From an uncultured Bacteroidales bacterium (GTDB taxonomy: Bacteria; Bacteroidota; Bacteroidia; Bacteroidales; JAFGXI01): 50,022 nucleotides of DNA. The DNA lies in contig CAMZKE010000015.1 in the NCBI GenBank assembly GCA_947311115.1, positions 1-50,022 of the forward strand. Reading direction: 5' to 3'. The position numbers and the translations under genes are program-made. Each line of letters opens with the position of its first letter. Position 1 is the stretch's first letter. Below the pieces are notes generated by a model. That model was given only the letters and a program-made list of their open reading frames with translations. It did no database searches and had not been told where the DNA came from. Of this stretch, positions 31,958 to 39,827 are shown piece after piece.

Positions 31958-33121
31958 ATGAACAGAGCAAAATTAACACACAGATTATTATGGTATTTTA
32001 TTAAACATAGTTATGCTATATATTTACGAATTCTTTTTAAAGTTAAAGTAAAGTGGTATAACAAACCACCTAACAAAGACGGTTTTTTATTAGTTGCTAA
32101 TCACTCTAATAGGCACGACCCTTTTATTATTGGAGGATATTTATACACACCAGTAAATTATATGGCTAATGTTGATGGTGTTGATGGTTTTCAAAAGGCC
32201 TTTTCAACAAAAATTGGTTGCTTTAATATTAAAAAAGGAAGAGCTGATAAAAGTGCTTTTATAGAAGCAATAAACTTATTGAAAAATGGATATACAGTTG
32301 GTATTTTTCCAGAAGGAGATAGAAGTTGGCTTGGCGAAACGGCTGATTTTTCATCAGTTACAATATCATTGGCAAAAAAAACTAAAAAGCCTATTTTAAT
32401 GGCAAGATCAGAAGGTAATTATTTATCTTGCCCACGTTGGAGTGAAAAAGCCAGACGAGGTAATATTTTTATTGAGTTTGATGTAATTAGTAAAGATGAA
32501 ATAATAAAAATGAGTAAAGACGAAATTTACAAAAAAGTATATGATTTTATATCTACTGATGATTTTGAAAACGAAAAACTCTCAAAAATTAAATACAAAG
32601 GAAAAAACCTTGCTCTGGGTATAAATAATTTATTATGGCGATGCCCAAATTGCAATACCGAAGACCAAATAATTGGCGAAAGTGATAATATTATTTGTAA
32701 ATCGTGTAATACAAAATTTAAAATAGATGGAAATCTACGAGTTTATCACTCAGAAAATATTCTTACAGATAAAAAAATTAAGAATATTAAAGATTGGTAT
32801 AATTGGCAAATTAGCTTCATGAATAAAACTAATTTTGAACTATTAGAAGATAATGAAGTTGAATTTATAAAAGAAAAAGAAGAAAATAAGTGGGAATCTA
32901 TGGGGAAAGGAGTACTGCAACTATTAGAAAACGGAATAAAATGGAATGAGAATAATAATAATTACTCCTTATTTTTTGGATTAGATGAAATAATGAATAT
33001 TGTTGATAATTTTAATGAGTATTCAATACTTAACTTAAATACAGGTCGTTATCGCTTTTATACAAACAAAACTTGCAGTTATAAATGGACTAGCCAATTA
33101 AATGAATTAAAGAAAAAATAA
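31958..33121 (+). CDS. PlsC-like acyltransferase with C-terminal zinc-ribbon domain
   Basis: 387 residues. The N-terminal ~215 residues are a glycerophosphate acyltransferase domain with LLVANHSNRHDPFIIGG (HxxxxD catalytic pair, ~residue 49) and GIFPEGDRSW. Residues ~224-255 form a zinc ribbon: CPNCNTED then CKSCNTKFKID. The final ~130 residues are polar and unrecognised. The acyltransferase part should make phosphatidic acid or act on a related acceptor. Fusion to a zinc ribbon and an extra domain is unlike standard PlsC and suggests a protein- or nucleic-acid-binding addition. Confidence 0.85.
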   Translation: MNRAKLTHRLLWYFIKHSYAIYLRILFKVKVKWYNKPPNKDGFLLVANHSNRHDPFIIGGYLYTPVNYMANVDGVDGFQKAFSTKIGCFNIKKGRADKSAFIEAINLLKNGYTVGIFPEGDRSWLGETADFSSVTISLAKKTKKPILMARSEGNYLSCPRWSEKARRGNIFIEFDVISKDEIIKMSKDEIYKKVYDFISTDDFENEKLSKIKYKGKNLALGINNLLWRCPNCNTEDQIIGESDNIICKSCNTKFKIDGNLRVYHSENILTDKKIKNIKDWYNWQISFMNKTNFELLEDNEVEFIKEKEENKWESMGKGVLQLLENGIKWNENNNNYSLFFGLDEIMNIVDNFNEYSILNLNTGRYRFYTNKTCSYKWTSQLNELKKK

Positions 33122-33241
33122 CCAAACAAATGTTGTTAATAAAATATTGATAAAACATATTAACATTACGCAAATTACAAAATAAGTATTTTTACTTTTA
33201 TAAGTTGAAAATAAACTGTAAAAATTAAAATATAACATATA

Positions 33242-34363
33242 ATGAAATTTGTAATATCAAGTAGCGAATTATCTAAGCATTTGAACGCTGTTGCCAAAGT
33301 AATAAACAGTAAAAATACTTTGCCAATTTTAGATAATTTTTTATTTAAAATAGAAGGCAATACTCTAACAATAACAGGTTCTGATTTAGAAACTACGCTG
33401 ATAACAAAAATTGAATTAGATAACGTTGAAGGCGAGGGTGTAATTGCTGTAGAGGTTAATAAATTACTTAATTTATTAAGGTTATGGCCGGAATTACCAC
33501 TTTCGTTTAGCATTGATGAGGAAAAGAAAAATGTAAATATTACATCTGAAACAGGAAAATACTCACTTCCTTATATGGATGGTGATGAATTTCCTAAAAT
33601 ACCTGAATTTGAAGGTGAATATACAACTGTAAAATACACAGGTGATGTATTAGTATCTGGTATTGAAAAAACATTATTTGCTACTGCTGACGATGAGTTA
33701 AGGCCTGTGATGAATGGTATTTTCTTTGAAATAGAAGAAGGTAAAACTACTTTTGTTGCTTCTGATTCGCACAAACTTGTTCGTTATATTAGAACTGATG
33801 TTGATGCAAAATCTACTTCATCATTTATTTTACCAAAAAAACCTGCAGGAATATTAAAAAATTCATTATCGAAAGACGACATTATTATTGAAGTTAATTT
33901 TGATCAAAAAAATGCAGTATTTAAATATGATGAATTTACTTTAATTGCTCGCTTAGTTGAAGGCACTTACCCTAGTTATAACTCTGTAATACCAACTGAT
34001 TTACCAAACAAACTTTTGGTCGATAGATTAGCATTTTTAAATAAGCTTAAGCTCGTAACAGTATTAGCTAACCAGGCAAGTTTCTTAGTAAAATTAAAAG
34101 TAACTCCAAATAAATTATTTGTTTCTGCTCAAGATGTCGATTTTGCTAGTGCAGCTAATGAAGAAATAGATTGCCATTACGAAGGTGAAGATATGGAAAT
34201 CGGTTTTAAAGGTCCTTTCTTGCAAGATATTTTATCTAACTTATCATCAGCAGATGTGGTATTGCAATTACACGACTCTTCACGTGCAGGTATTTTAGTT
34301 CCTAACGAAACTGAAACAGAAGCGGAAGATGTATTAATGTTAATTATGCCGATGATGCTTTAA
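33242..34363 (+). CDS. dnaN: DNA polymerase III sliding clamp, β subunit
   Basis: 373 residues, the usual length, with three clamp domains. Recognisable parts are MKFVISSSELSKHLNAVAKVINSKNTLPILDNF at the N-terminus, ETGKYSLPYMDGDEFPKIP, ELRPVMNGIFFEIEE..VASDSHKLVRY, EGTYPSYNSVIP and the C-terminal MLIMPMML. It forms the ring that holds the replicative polymerase on DNA. It is not next to dnaA or recF, as is common in Bacteroidota. A strong terminator follows. Confidence 0.97.
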   Translation: MKFVISSSELSKHLNAVAKVINSKNTLPILDNFLFKIEGNTLTITGSDLETTLITKIELDNVEGEGVIAVEVNKLLNLLRLWPELPLSFSIDEEKKNVNITSETGKYSLPYMDGDEFPKIPEFEGEYTTVKYTGDVLVSGIEKTLFATADDELRPVMNGIFFEIEEGKTTFVASDSHKLVRYIRTDVDAKSTSSFILPKKPAGILKNSLSKDDIIIEVNFDQKNAVFKYDEFTLIARLVEGTYPSYNSVIPTDLPNKLLVDRLAFLNKLKLVTVLANQASFLVKLKVTPNKLFVSAQDVDFASAANEEIDCHYEGEDMEIGFKGPFLQDILSNLSSADVVLQLHDSSRAGILVPNETETEAEDVLMLIMPMML

Positions 34364-34408
34364 ACTTCTTAGCTTTTAGAGCTTATAATTAAACTCAATA
34401 TATATTCA

Positions 34409-34434
34409 AGAAGGGCTATTATTATAGCCCTTCT
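34409..34434 (+). terminator. Rho-independent terminator of dnaN
   Basis: AGAAGGGCTAT (34409-34419), a 4-base loop, and ATAGCCCTTCT (34424-34434) form a perfect 11-bp stem followed by T-rich sequence, 45 bp after the dnaN stop. Confidence 0.88.
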
Positions 34435-34440
34435 TTCATT

Positions 34441-34537
34441 TAACCCATGTTATTCATACGTTCTTCTTTTTCTTATATGAGGCGACGAACCATTTAGCTG
34501 TATGAATACTGGAAATGGTTTGCAATAAAGTAGATGC
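34441..34537. repeat. MITE-like element (copy D, half element)
   Basis: TAACCCATGTTATTCATACG followed by GAGGCGACGAACCATTTAGCTGTATGAATACTGGAAATGGTTTGCAATAAAG. This aligns with the inverted right half of copy C. No matching second end is present, so it is a truncated copy. Confidence 0.75.
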
Positions 34538-34723
34538 GGTTATATTTTATAATCATATGATGGTTTAGTATAAATGTTCGTATTCAGATTTTAGTGTATA
34601 ACTGATTCTCATTAAAGATTTTTTTTGTTGAATAAATAATATCTAACTAATTAATTTTATCTCTAAAAAATAGTGAAATTATCAAAGCTATTTGTAGCTT
34701 TATTTTTATACTATAAAAAATAA

Positions 34724-34754
34724 AAGCTTCTGATTTGTTTAAAATCAGAAGCTT
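34724..34754 (-). terminator. Rho-independent terminator of tRNA-Cys
   Basis: AAGCTTCTGATTT and AAATCAGAAGCTT form a perfect 13-bp stem with a 5-base loop. On the minus strand it is followed by TTATTTTTT, 15 bp past the tRNA 3' end. The stretch 34538-34723 holds no gene that I can see; a small hairpin AAAGCTA-TTTG-TAGCTTT lies at 34684-34701. Confidence 0.85.
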
Positions 34755-34768
34755 AAAAATACATTTTG

Positions 34769-34839
34769 AGGTCTCGAGCGGATTCGAACCGCTGTACGAG
34801 CTTTTGCAGAGCCCTACCTAACCGCTCGGCCACGAGACC
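34769..34839 (-). tRNA. tRNA-Cys (anticodon GCA)
   Basis: On the minus strand GGTCTCG...CGAGACC gives a perfect 7-bp acceptor stem. The anticodon arm GGGCT-CTGCAAA-AGCTC has GCA in the loop, and the T arm contains GGTTCGAATCC. The discriminator base is U, as expected for bacterial tRNA-Cys. The 71-nt length is normal, and CCA is not encoded. Confidence 0.95.
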
Positions 34840-34946
34840 AAAAGCGTTTGCAAAAGTAATACAATATTTTTAATAGTGCAAACAATTTTTTTTTAAATTT
34901 TAATAAAAATGCTAGTTAAAACTCTTTTTTATTCTCAAAAATAAAT

Positions 34947-34954
34947 TACATTTG
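34947..34954 (+). promoter_or_regulatory. Candidate -7 box (TACATTTG) for the ornithine aminotransferase gene
   Basis: TACATTTG lies 44 bp before the ATG at 34999. A T-rich stretch about 19 bp upstream may serve as -33. It is divergent from tRNA-Cys. Confidence 0.5.
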
Positions 34955-34998
34955 CGAAGTTTAAATTTATTGTAAATTAATGTTCTAAATTCTTAATT

Positions 34999-36207
34999 AT
35001 GAATACACAAGACTATATCGAAAGAGAGGGCAAATATGGTGCACATAACTATCATCCGCTTCCTGTTGTTTTAGAAAAAGGCGAAGGGATTTTTGTTTGG
35101 GATGTTGAAGGAAAAAAATATTACGATTTCCTTTCAGCTTATTCAGCTGTTAATCAAGGGCACTGCCACCCTAAAATTGTAAAAGCTTTAACAGATCAAG
35201 CTAAAGTATTAAATTTAACTTCACGTGCATTTTATTCTGCTGCATTAGGCGAGTACGAAGAGTATGTAACAAAATATTTTGGATACGATAAAGTATTACC
35301 AATGAATTCGGGTGCTGAAGCAGACGAAACAGCTTTAAAACTTTGTAGAAAATGGGGGTACGATGTAAAAGGAATAGAAGAAAATAAAGCAAAAATAATT
35401 GTATGTGATGGAAACTTCCATGGTCGTACAATAACTATTATATCAATGTCAACCGACCCTGAATCGTACAAAGGTTTTGGTCCATATACACCAGGCTTTG
35501 AGGTTGTACCTTATAACGATATTCCTGCATTAGAAAAAGCATTAGAAGACCCTAATGTAGCAGGCTTTTTGGTAGAGCCTATTCAAGGTGAAGCAGGAGT
35601 TTATGTTCCTGAAGATGGTTATTTAAAAGCAGCATACGATTTATGTAAAGCTAAAAATGTACTATTTATTGCTGATGAGGTTCAAACAGGAATTGCACGT
35701 ACAGGTAAACTATTAGCTGTTGACCATGAAGATGTTCATCCTGATATATTAATTTTAGGAAAAGCTATTTCTGGTGGTGTTTATCCTATTTCTGCCGTAT
35801 TAGCTGACGACGATATTATGCTAGCAATTAAACCCGGCGAGCATGGCTCTACATACGGAGGGAATCCGATGGCTGCAAAAGTTGCTATTGCTGCACTTGA
35901 GGTTGTTAAAGAAGAAAAACTTGCTGAAAACGCAGAGCGTTTAGGCAAAATTTTCAGAGATGAGCTAAGAAAAATTGATTCAGATATGATTGAATTAGTT
36001 AGAGGTAAAGGTTTATTAAATGCAGTAATTATTAAGCCTAAAAATGGTAAATTTGCGTGGGATGTATGTGTTGCAATGAAAGAAAATGGTCTTATTGCTA
36101 AACCAACTCACGACCATATTATTCGTTTTGCTCCACCTCTTGTAATTACTGAAGAACAAATTATGGAGGCTGTTGAAATAATTAAGAAAACTTTAGCTCA
36201 GTTTTAA
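34999..36207 (+). CDS. rocD: Ornithine aminotransferase
   Basis: 402 residues, a class III PLP aminotransferase. Motifs are [66 protein letters not shown] and [10 protein letters not shown] with the PLP-binding Lys. The opening ([25 protein letters not shown]) is characteristic of ornithine rather than acetylornithine aminotransferases. It converts ornithine and 2-oxoglutarate to glutamate semialdehyde and glutamate, linking arginine/ornithine and proline metabolism. It is monocistronic and followed immediately by a repeat family 1 copy. Confidence 0.95.
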   Translation: MNTQDYIEREGKYGAHNYHPLPVVLEKGEGIFVWDVEGKKYYDFLSAYSAVNQGHCHPKIVKALTDQAKVLNLTSRAFYSAALGEYEEYVTKYFGYDKVLPMNSGAEADETALKLCRKWGYDVKGIEENKAKIIVCDGNFHGRTITIISMSTDPESYKGFGPYTPGFEVVPYNDIPALEKALEDPNVAGFLVEPIQGEAGVYVPEDGYLKAAYDLCKAKNVLFIADEVQTGIARTGKLLAVDHEDVHPDILILGKAISGGVYPISAVLADDDIMLAIKPGEHGSTYGGNPMAAKVAIAALEVVKEEKLAENAERLGKIFRDELRKIDSDMIELVRGKGLLNAVIIKPKNGKFAWDVCVAMKENGLIAKPTHDHIIRFAPPLVITEEQIMEAVEIIKKTLAQF

Positions 36208-36208
36208 T

Positions 36209-36300
36209 CTGTTTGGGTTTAATTCCCCGTCCCTTGGGACGTATAAAAGAATAGTATTCCATAACGATACCTCGTCCGCTTGCGGCGAGGAGATTCATTT
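36209..36300 (+). repeat. Hairpin repeat family 1, best-preserved copy
   Basis: A ~92-bp unit with two hairpins: CGTCCCTTGGGACG and CCTCGTCCGC-TT-GCGGCGAGG, separated by GTATAAAAGAATAGTATTCCATAACGATA and ending AGATTCATT. It begins 1 bp after the rocD stop. Related copies occur at 23425, 29041 and 29583, all in the same orientation. Confidence 0.85.
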
Positions 36301-36318
36301 AATAGAGTTGAAAAAATA

Positions 36319-36355
36319 AAAAATAGCCATTAATTTAATTTTGATGGCTATTTTT
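36319..36355. terminator. Bidirectional terminator between rocD and the YwqK-like gene
   Basis: AAAAATAGCCAT (36319-36330) pairs with ATGGCTATTTTT (36344-36355). A- and T-tracts flank both sides. The stop codon of the minus-strand gene lies in the stem. Confidence 0.8.
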
Positions 36356-36851
36356 TTATCCTTTTTACAGTGTCATTTCTATAAACGTACAAAGTCCACG
36401 GTGTTTTTCCCTCGTATATTCTCCATCTACCATGTTTTATACCATTCCTATATACTTCGTGTCGTTTAGCTTTAATATATAGCCAAGTACCATCTTTTTT
36501 ATCATTTTTATACTGTCCGGAAACGCATAGTTCACTTTTATTATTCCATTCTTGATAAATTCCATTTTTACGACCTAAGTTATTGTATATTTGTTTTTTA
36601 TATGTGTTTGAGTTGATGAAAAACTCGCGATAAACACCAACTGTTTTTCCATTATTTATATGTTTTATCCATGCAATTTTCGATGTGTCATCTTTATAAT
36701 ACGCATATTCATCATATCTAATTGAGTCGCCTTTAGTTTTAATAGTTACATCAAATAATTTAATTGTATCGTTATATGCTAAGCGTATAGTCTGCGATAA
36801 AACTAAGTTACTTATAAAGAAAATGACAATATTTAATATTAATTTCTTCAA
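36348..36851 (-). CDS. MORN/YwqK-like repeat protein, exported
   Basis: 167 residues. A signal peptide ends at VLSQ (~20). The body has repeated short units such as GVYREFF, NGIYQEWNNKSEL, DGTWLYIKAKR and HGRWRIYEG, the MORN-variant pattern (G.w..y...G) of the YwqK family. That family is sometimes labelled as an antitoxin, but no toxin gene is present here and Bacteroidota have many exported relatives of unknown role. It starts 8 bp after the PepSY-type gene and is probably co-transcribed. Confidence 0.75.
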   Translation of the reverse strand: MKKLILNIVIFFISNLVLSQTIRLAYNDTIKLFDVTIKTKGDSIRYDEYAYYKDDTSKIAWIKHINNGKTVGVYREFFINSNTYKKQIYNNLGRKNGIYQEWNNKSELCVSGQYKNDKKDGTWLYIKAKRHEVYRNGIKHGRWRIYEGKTPWTLYVYRNDTVKRIKK

Positions 36852-36859
36852 AAAATATG

Positions 36860-37402
36860 TTACATGAAAATTAAAAAAGCGAGAGGAATTAACGCTCCAA
36901 TAATTGCAAGAATTCCGCCTCTGCCTTTAATGCCGTGTTTACCTTTGTTTACAAATAAACCTGTAACAGCTAATAAAAATAAGGCAACAGCAAAAATGTC
37001 GGAGAAAATTGTCCACCAAATATTCGGATTGTAATGTAACTTATTAAAATGAAATAAAATTGGGCGTCTTGTCATTTCATCATAGTAACCCGAACCGGTA
37101 TTAACATCAACAATAAGACTTCCGCCTTTATAAAATATTTTTAAAATGTCTTTTTGAGGATAATAAAAGCTTTTATATAAATCTGCATCAACAAATTCTG
37201 CTAAAATTTGTTTAGCCTTTGCTTTATCAACTTTATCGGTAATAGGTGTAATTTTAATGTTTTCATGAGAAATACTGTAGTTAGGGTTCCAGTCGTTAAT
37301 ATGATTTATAGCAATACCGGATACTGCATAAATTATTGTCATACCAACAAAAAAGAATCCAAATTCGCGATGTATCCAACGATTTATTTTATGAAATTTC
37401 AT
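36860..37402 (-). CDS. PepSY-associated membrane protein
   Basis: 180 residues. The opening KFHKINRWIHREFGFFFVGMTIIYAVSGIAINH matches PepSY-associated TM helices (W.HR..G...G......SG). A PepSY-like extracytoplasmic stretch follows (DKAKAKQILAEFVD...GGSLIVDVNTGSGYYDEMTRRPILFHFNKLHYNP), then two more helices (WWTIFSDIFAVALFLLAVTGLFVNKG and ILAIIGALIPLAFLIFM). Such proteins often accompany ferric reductases or iron uptake, but no siderophore receptor is nearby. Shorter than typical PepSY_TM proteins. Confidence 0.85.
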   Translation of the reverse strand: MKFHKINRWIHREFGFFFVGMTIIYAVSGIAINHINDWNPNYSISHENIKITPITDKVDKAKAKQILAEFVDADLYKSFYYPQKDILKIFYKGGSLIVDVNTGSGYYDEMTRRPILFHFNKLHYNPNIWWTIFSDIFAVALFLLAVTGLFVNKGKHGIKGRGGILAIIGALIPLAFLIFM

Positions 37403-37545
37403 TTATTATATCTTTTGTTCGCAATTAGATGTTATTAATTGCAAATAGTTTAATTGAGTTGCAAAAATATTATTATTTATATGAAAACAAATAGTTATTG
37501 TTCGTTAATAATTTATAATATTAAAAATAAAATAAAATGCTTTGT

Positions 37546-37553
37546 TATATTTG
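37546..37553 (+). promoter_or_regulatory. Candidate -7 box (TATATTTG) for tgt
   Basis: TATATTTG lies 18 bp before the ATG at 37572. It falls inside the ORF-track extension from 37542, which supports the downstream start. Confidence 0.5.
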
Positions 37554-37571
37554 CAAACAGTAAAATATATT

Positions 37572-38702
37572 ATGGAATTTTCGATAAAAGCAAAAGATAA
37601 AGCGTCAAAGGCTAGGGCAGGAGTTGTAAAAACTTCTCATGGTGAAATTCAAACACCAATATTTATGCCTGTAGGTACTGCGGGAACAGTAAAAGGAGTA
37701 CATCAGCATGAGCTTAGTGATGATATTAAAGCTCAAATAATTTTGGGCAATACATATCACTTGTATTTGCGACCCGGTATGGATATAATAAAGCAAGCAG
37801 GAGGTTTGCATAAATTTATGAACTGGGATAAACCTATTCTTACCGATAGTGGAGGGTATCAGGTTTTTTCGTTGTCGTCAAACCGTAAGTTAACCGATGA
37901 GGGTGCTTTGTTTAGTTCGCATATAGATGGTTCAAAACATTTGTTTACACCTGAGAATGTTGTTGATACACAGCGAATAATTGGCTCTGATATAATGATG
38001 GCTCTTGACGAGTGTACGCCTTATCCTTGCGATTATGAATACGCAAAAAAATCTATGCATTTAACCCATGCTTGGTTAAAACGGGGGGTGAAACATTTTA
38101 AAAATACAGAGTCTTTGTACGAACATTCGCAAACATATTTTCCAATAGTACAGGGTAGTGTTTACAAAGATTTACGAGTACAATCGGCTGAGTTTATCGC
38201 ATCGCAAGAAATGGAAGGTAATGCAATTGGTGGATTATCAGTTGGAGAACCGGTTGAGGATATGTATGAAATGTTAGAAATTGTAAATAATATACTTCCG
38301 CAAGATAAACCTCGCTATTTAATGGGAGTTGGTACTCCAATTAATATTTTAGAAGGTATTGCTCTGGGTACCGATATGTTTGATTGTGTTATGCCTACCA
38401 GAAATGGACGAAACGGTATGTTGTTTACTTCGGAAGGAATTATCAATATAAAAAATAAAAAATGGGAAGACGATTTTTCTAAATTAGATGAAAATGGAAC
38501 TTCGTATGTTGATAGTTTTTATACAAAAGCTTATGTAAAACATTTATTTAAAGCAAATGAATTATTAGGTTTACAAATTGCAAGTATTCATAATTTGGCT
38601 TTTTATTTGTGGCTTGTTGGCGAGGCTCGTAAGCATATTATTGATGGCGATTTTACTTCGTGGAAAAATATGATGCTTGTAAAACTAGGAACAAGATTAT
38701 AG
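37572..38702 (+). CDS. tgt: Queuine/preQ1 tRNA-ribosyltransferase (Tgt)
   Basis: 376 residues from MEFSIKAKD; the track start at 37542 overlaps the promoter. Motifs are TPIFMPVGTAGTVKG, LTDSGGYQVFSLS (active-site Asp), PIVQGSVYKDLR, YLMGVGTPINIL and GTDMFDCVMPTRNGRNG. It exchanges guanine-34 for a queuine precursor in tRNAs for Asp, Asn, His and Tyr. The usual C-terminal zinc motif (CxCxxC...H) is replaced by TSYVDSFYTKAYVKH; from memory this is shared by other Bacteroidota enzymes. It directly abuts the LptF/G gene. Confidence 0.95.
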   Translation: MEFSIKAKDKASKARAGVVKTSHGEIQTPIFMPVGTAGTVKGVHQHELSDDIKAQIILGNTYHLYLRPGMDIIKQAGGLHKFMNWDKPILTDSGGYQVFSLSSNRKLTDEGALFSSHIDGSKHLFTPENVVDTQRIIGSDIMMALDECTPYPCDYEYAKKSMHLTHAWLKRGVKHFKNTESLYEHSQTYFPIVQGSVYKDLRVQSAEFIASQEMEGNAIGGLSVGEPVEDMYEMLEIVNNILPQDKPRYLMGVGTPINILEGIALGTDMFDCVMPTRNGRNGMLFTSEGIINIKNKKWEDDFSKLDENGTSYVDSFYTKAYVKHLFKANELLGLQIASIHNLAFYLWLVGEARKHIIDGDFTSWKNMMLVKLGTRL

Positions 38703-39782
38703 ATGCTAAAAAAAATTGACATATATATAATTAAGAAGTTTTTAGGGACTTTCTTTTTTTCAATATTTGTTTTTAGTTTTGTGATAATAATCTTTGATTT
38801 ATCACAAAAAATTGAAGATTTTATTGAGAAACAAGCTCCTGTAAATGCTATTATTTTTGATTATTATGTGAATTTTGTTCCATATTTTATAAATTTATTA
38901 TCACCTATATTTATTTTTATAGCAGTTATTTTATTCACATCTAAATTAGCATCAAATACCGAAATTATTGCTATATTAAGCTCAGGTACAAGTTATTTGC
39001 GATTATTACGTCCATATTTTATTTCTGCATTATTATTGGCAGGCTTGTCCTTTGCACTTACAAATTATATTATTCCTAAAGCTAATGTAAAGCGTTTGGC
39101 CTTTGAAGAACAATATTATAGGTCAATAAATAGAAATTGGGATAGAAATATTCATAAGCAAATTGAACCAGGTTTGTATATTTACATGGAAAGCTATTCG
39201 GTTGAAAGTGATATTGGCTATAAATTTTCGATGGAGCGTTTTGTTGGTGATTCGTTGCAATCTAAATTACTTTCCGATTTTATTCAGTGGGATACAACTC
39301 TTGGCAAATGGAAAATACATAATTACGTTATTCGCGATTTTAAAAATGGTAAAGAGTTTTTAACTAAAGGTAATGTTATTGATACTACCTTAAGTATTGT
39401 ACCTTTCGATTTTAAAGAAAGAGATAATTATATTGAAACAATGAACCTTAATGAGTTAAATTCATACATAGAAAAGAAAAAACTGCAAGGTGCAGAGAAT
39501 ATTGCTCAATTACTTATTTATAAATATCAGCGTTTAGCCTCACCTTTTGCTGCATTTATTCTTACATTAATAGGTGTAGCATTGTCATCACGTAAAGTAA
39601 GAGGTGGAATAGGTGCTCATATGGGCTTTGGTATGTTGTTAAGTGCAACATATATTTTGTTTACACAAATTTCAAATAATTTAGCAATAGGTAGTGGCTT
39701 AAATCCAATTTTTGCTGTTTGGATTCCAAATATCTCTTTTTTGCTTATTGGAATTTATTTGTTTTACAAAGCACCGAAATAA
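38703..39782 (+). CDS. LPS export permease, LptF/LptG (YjgP/YjgQ) family
   Basis: 359 residues. It has the family layout of three N-terminal helices (KKFLGTFFFSIFVFSFVIIIFDL...), a periplasmic β-jellyroll middle (~135-260) and three C-terminal helices (YQRLASPFAAFILTLIGVALSSRKVRGGIGAHMGFGMLLSATYILFTQIS). LptF and LptG form the inner-membrane part of the ABC exporter that moves LPS to the outer membrane. Which of the two this is cannot be decided from motifs alone. It starts immediately after the tgt stop (TAGATG), so the two are probably co-transcribed. Confidence 0.93.
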   Translation: MLKKIDIYIIKKFLGTFFFSIFVFSFVIIIFDLSQKIEDFIEKQAPVNAIIFDYYVNFVPYFINLLSPIFIFIAVILFTSKLASNTEIIAILSSGTSYLRLLRPYFISALLLAGLSFALTNYIIPKANVKRLAFEEQYYRSINRNWDRNIHKQIEPGLYIYMESYSVESDIGYKFSMERFVGDSLQSKLLSDFIQWDTTLGKWKIHNYVIRDFKNGKEFLTKGNVIDTTLSIVPFDFKERDNYIETMNLNELNSYIEKKKLQGAENIAQLLIYKYQRLASPFAAFILTLIGVALSSRKVRGGIGAHMGFGMLLSATYILFTQISNNLAIGSGLNPIFAVWIPNISFLLIGIYLFYKAPK

Positions 39783-39827
39783 TTTATATAGCTAATTTGG
39801 TGTTGTTAAAAAGTTCAATTCTAAAGC

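Noticed and set aside
35201-35471. Two overlapping minus-strand ORFs inside rocD
   Set aside because: Frame shadows of a strong, complete aminotransferase gene with no recognisable motifs.
36348-36851. YwqK-like protein considered as an antitoxin of a toxin-antitoxin pair
   Set aside because: It has a signal peptide, and the neighbour is a PepSY membrane protein with no toxin features.
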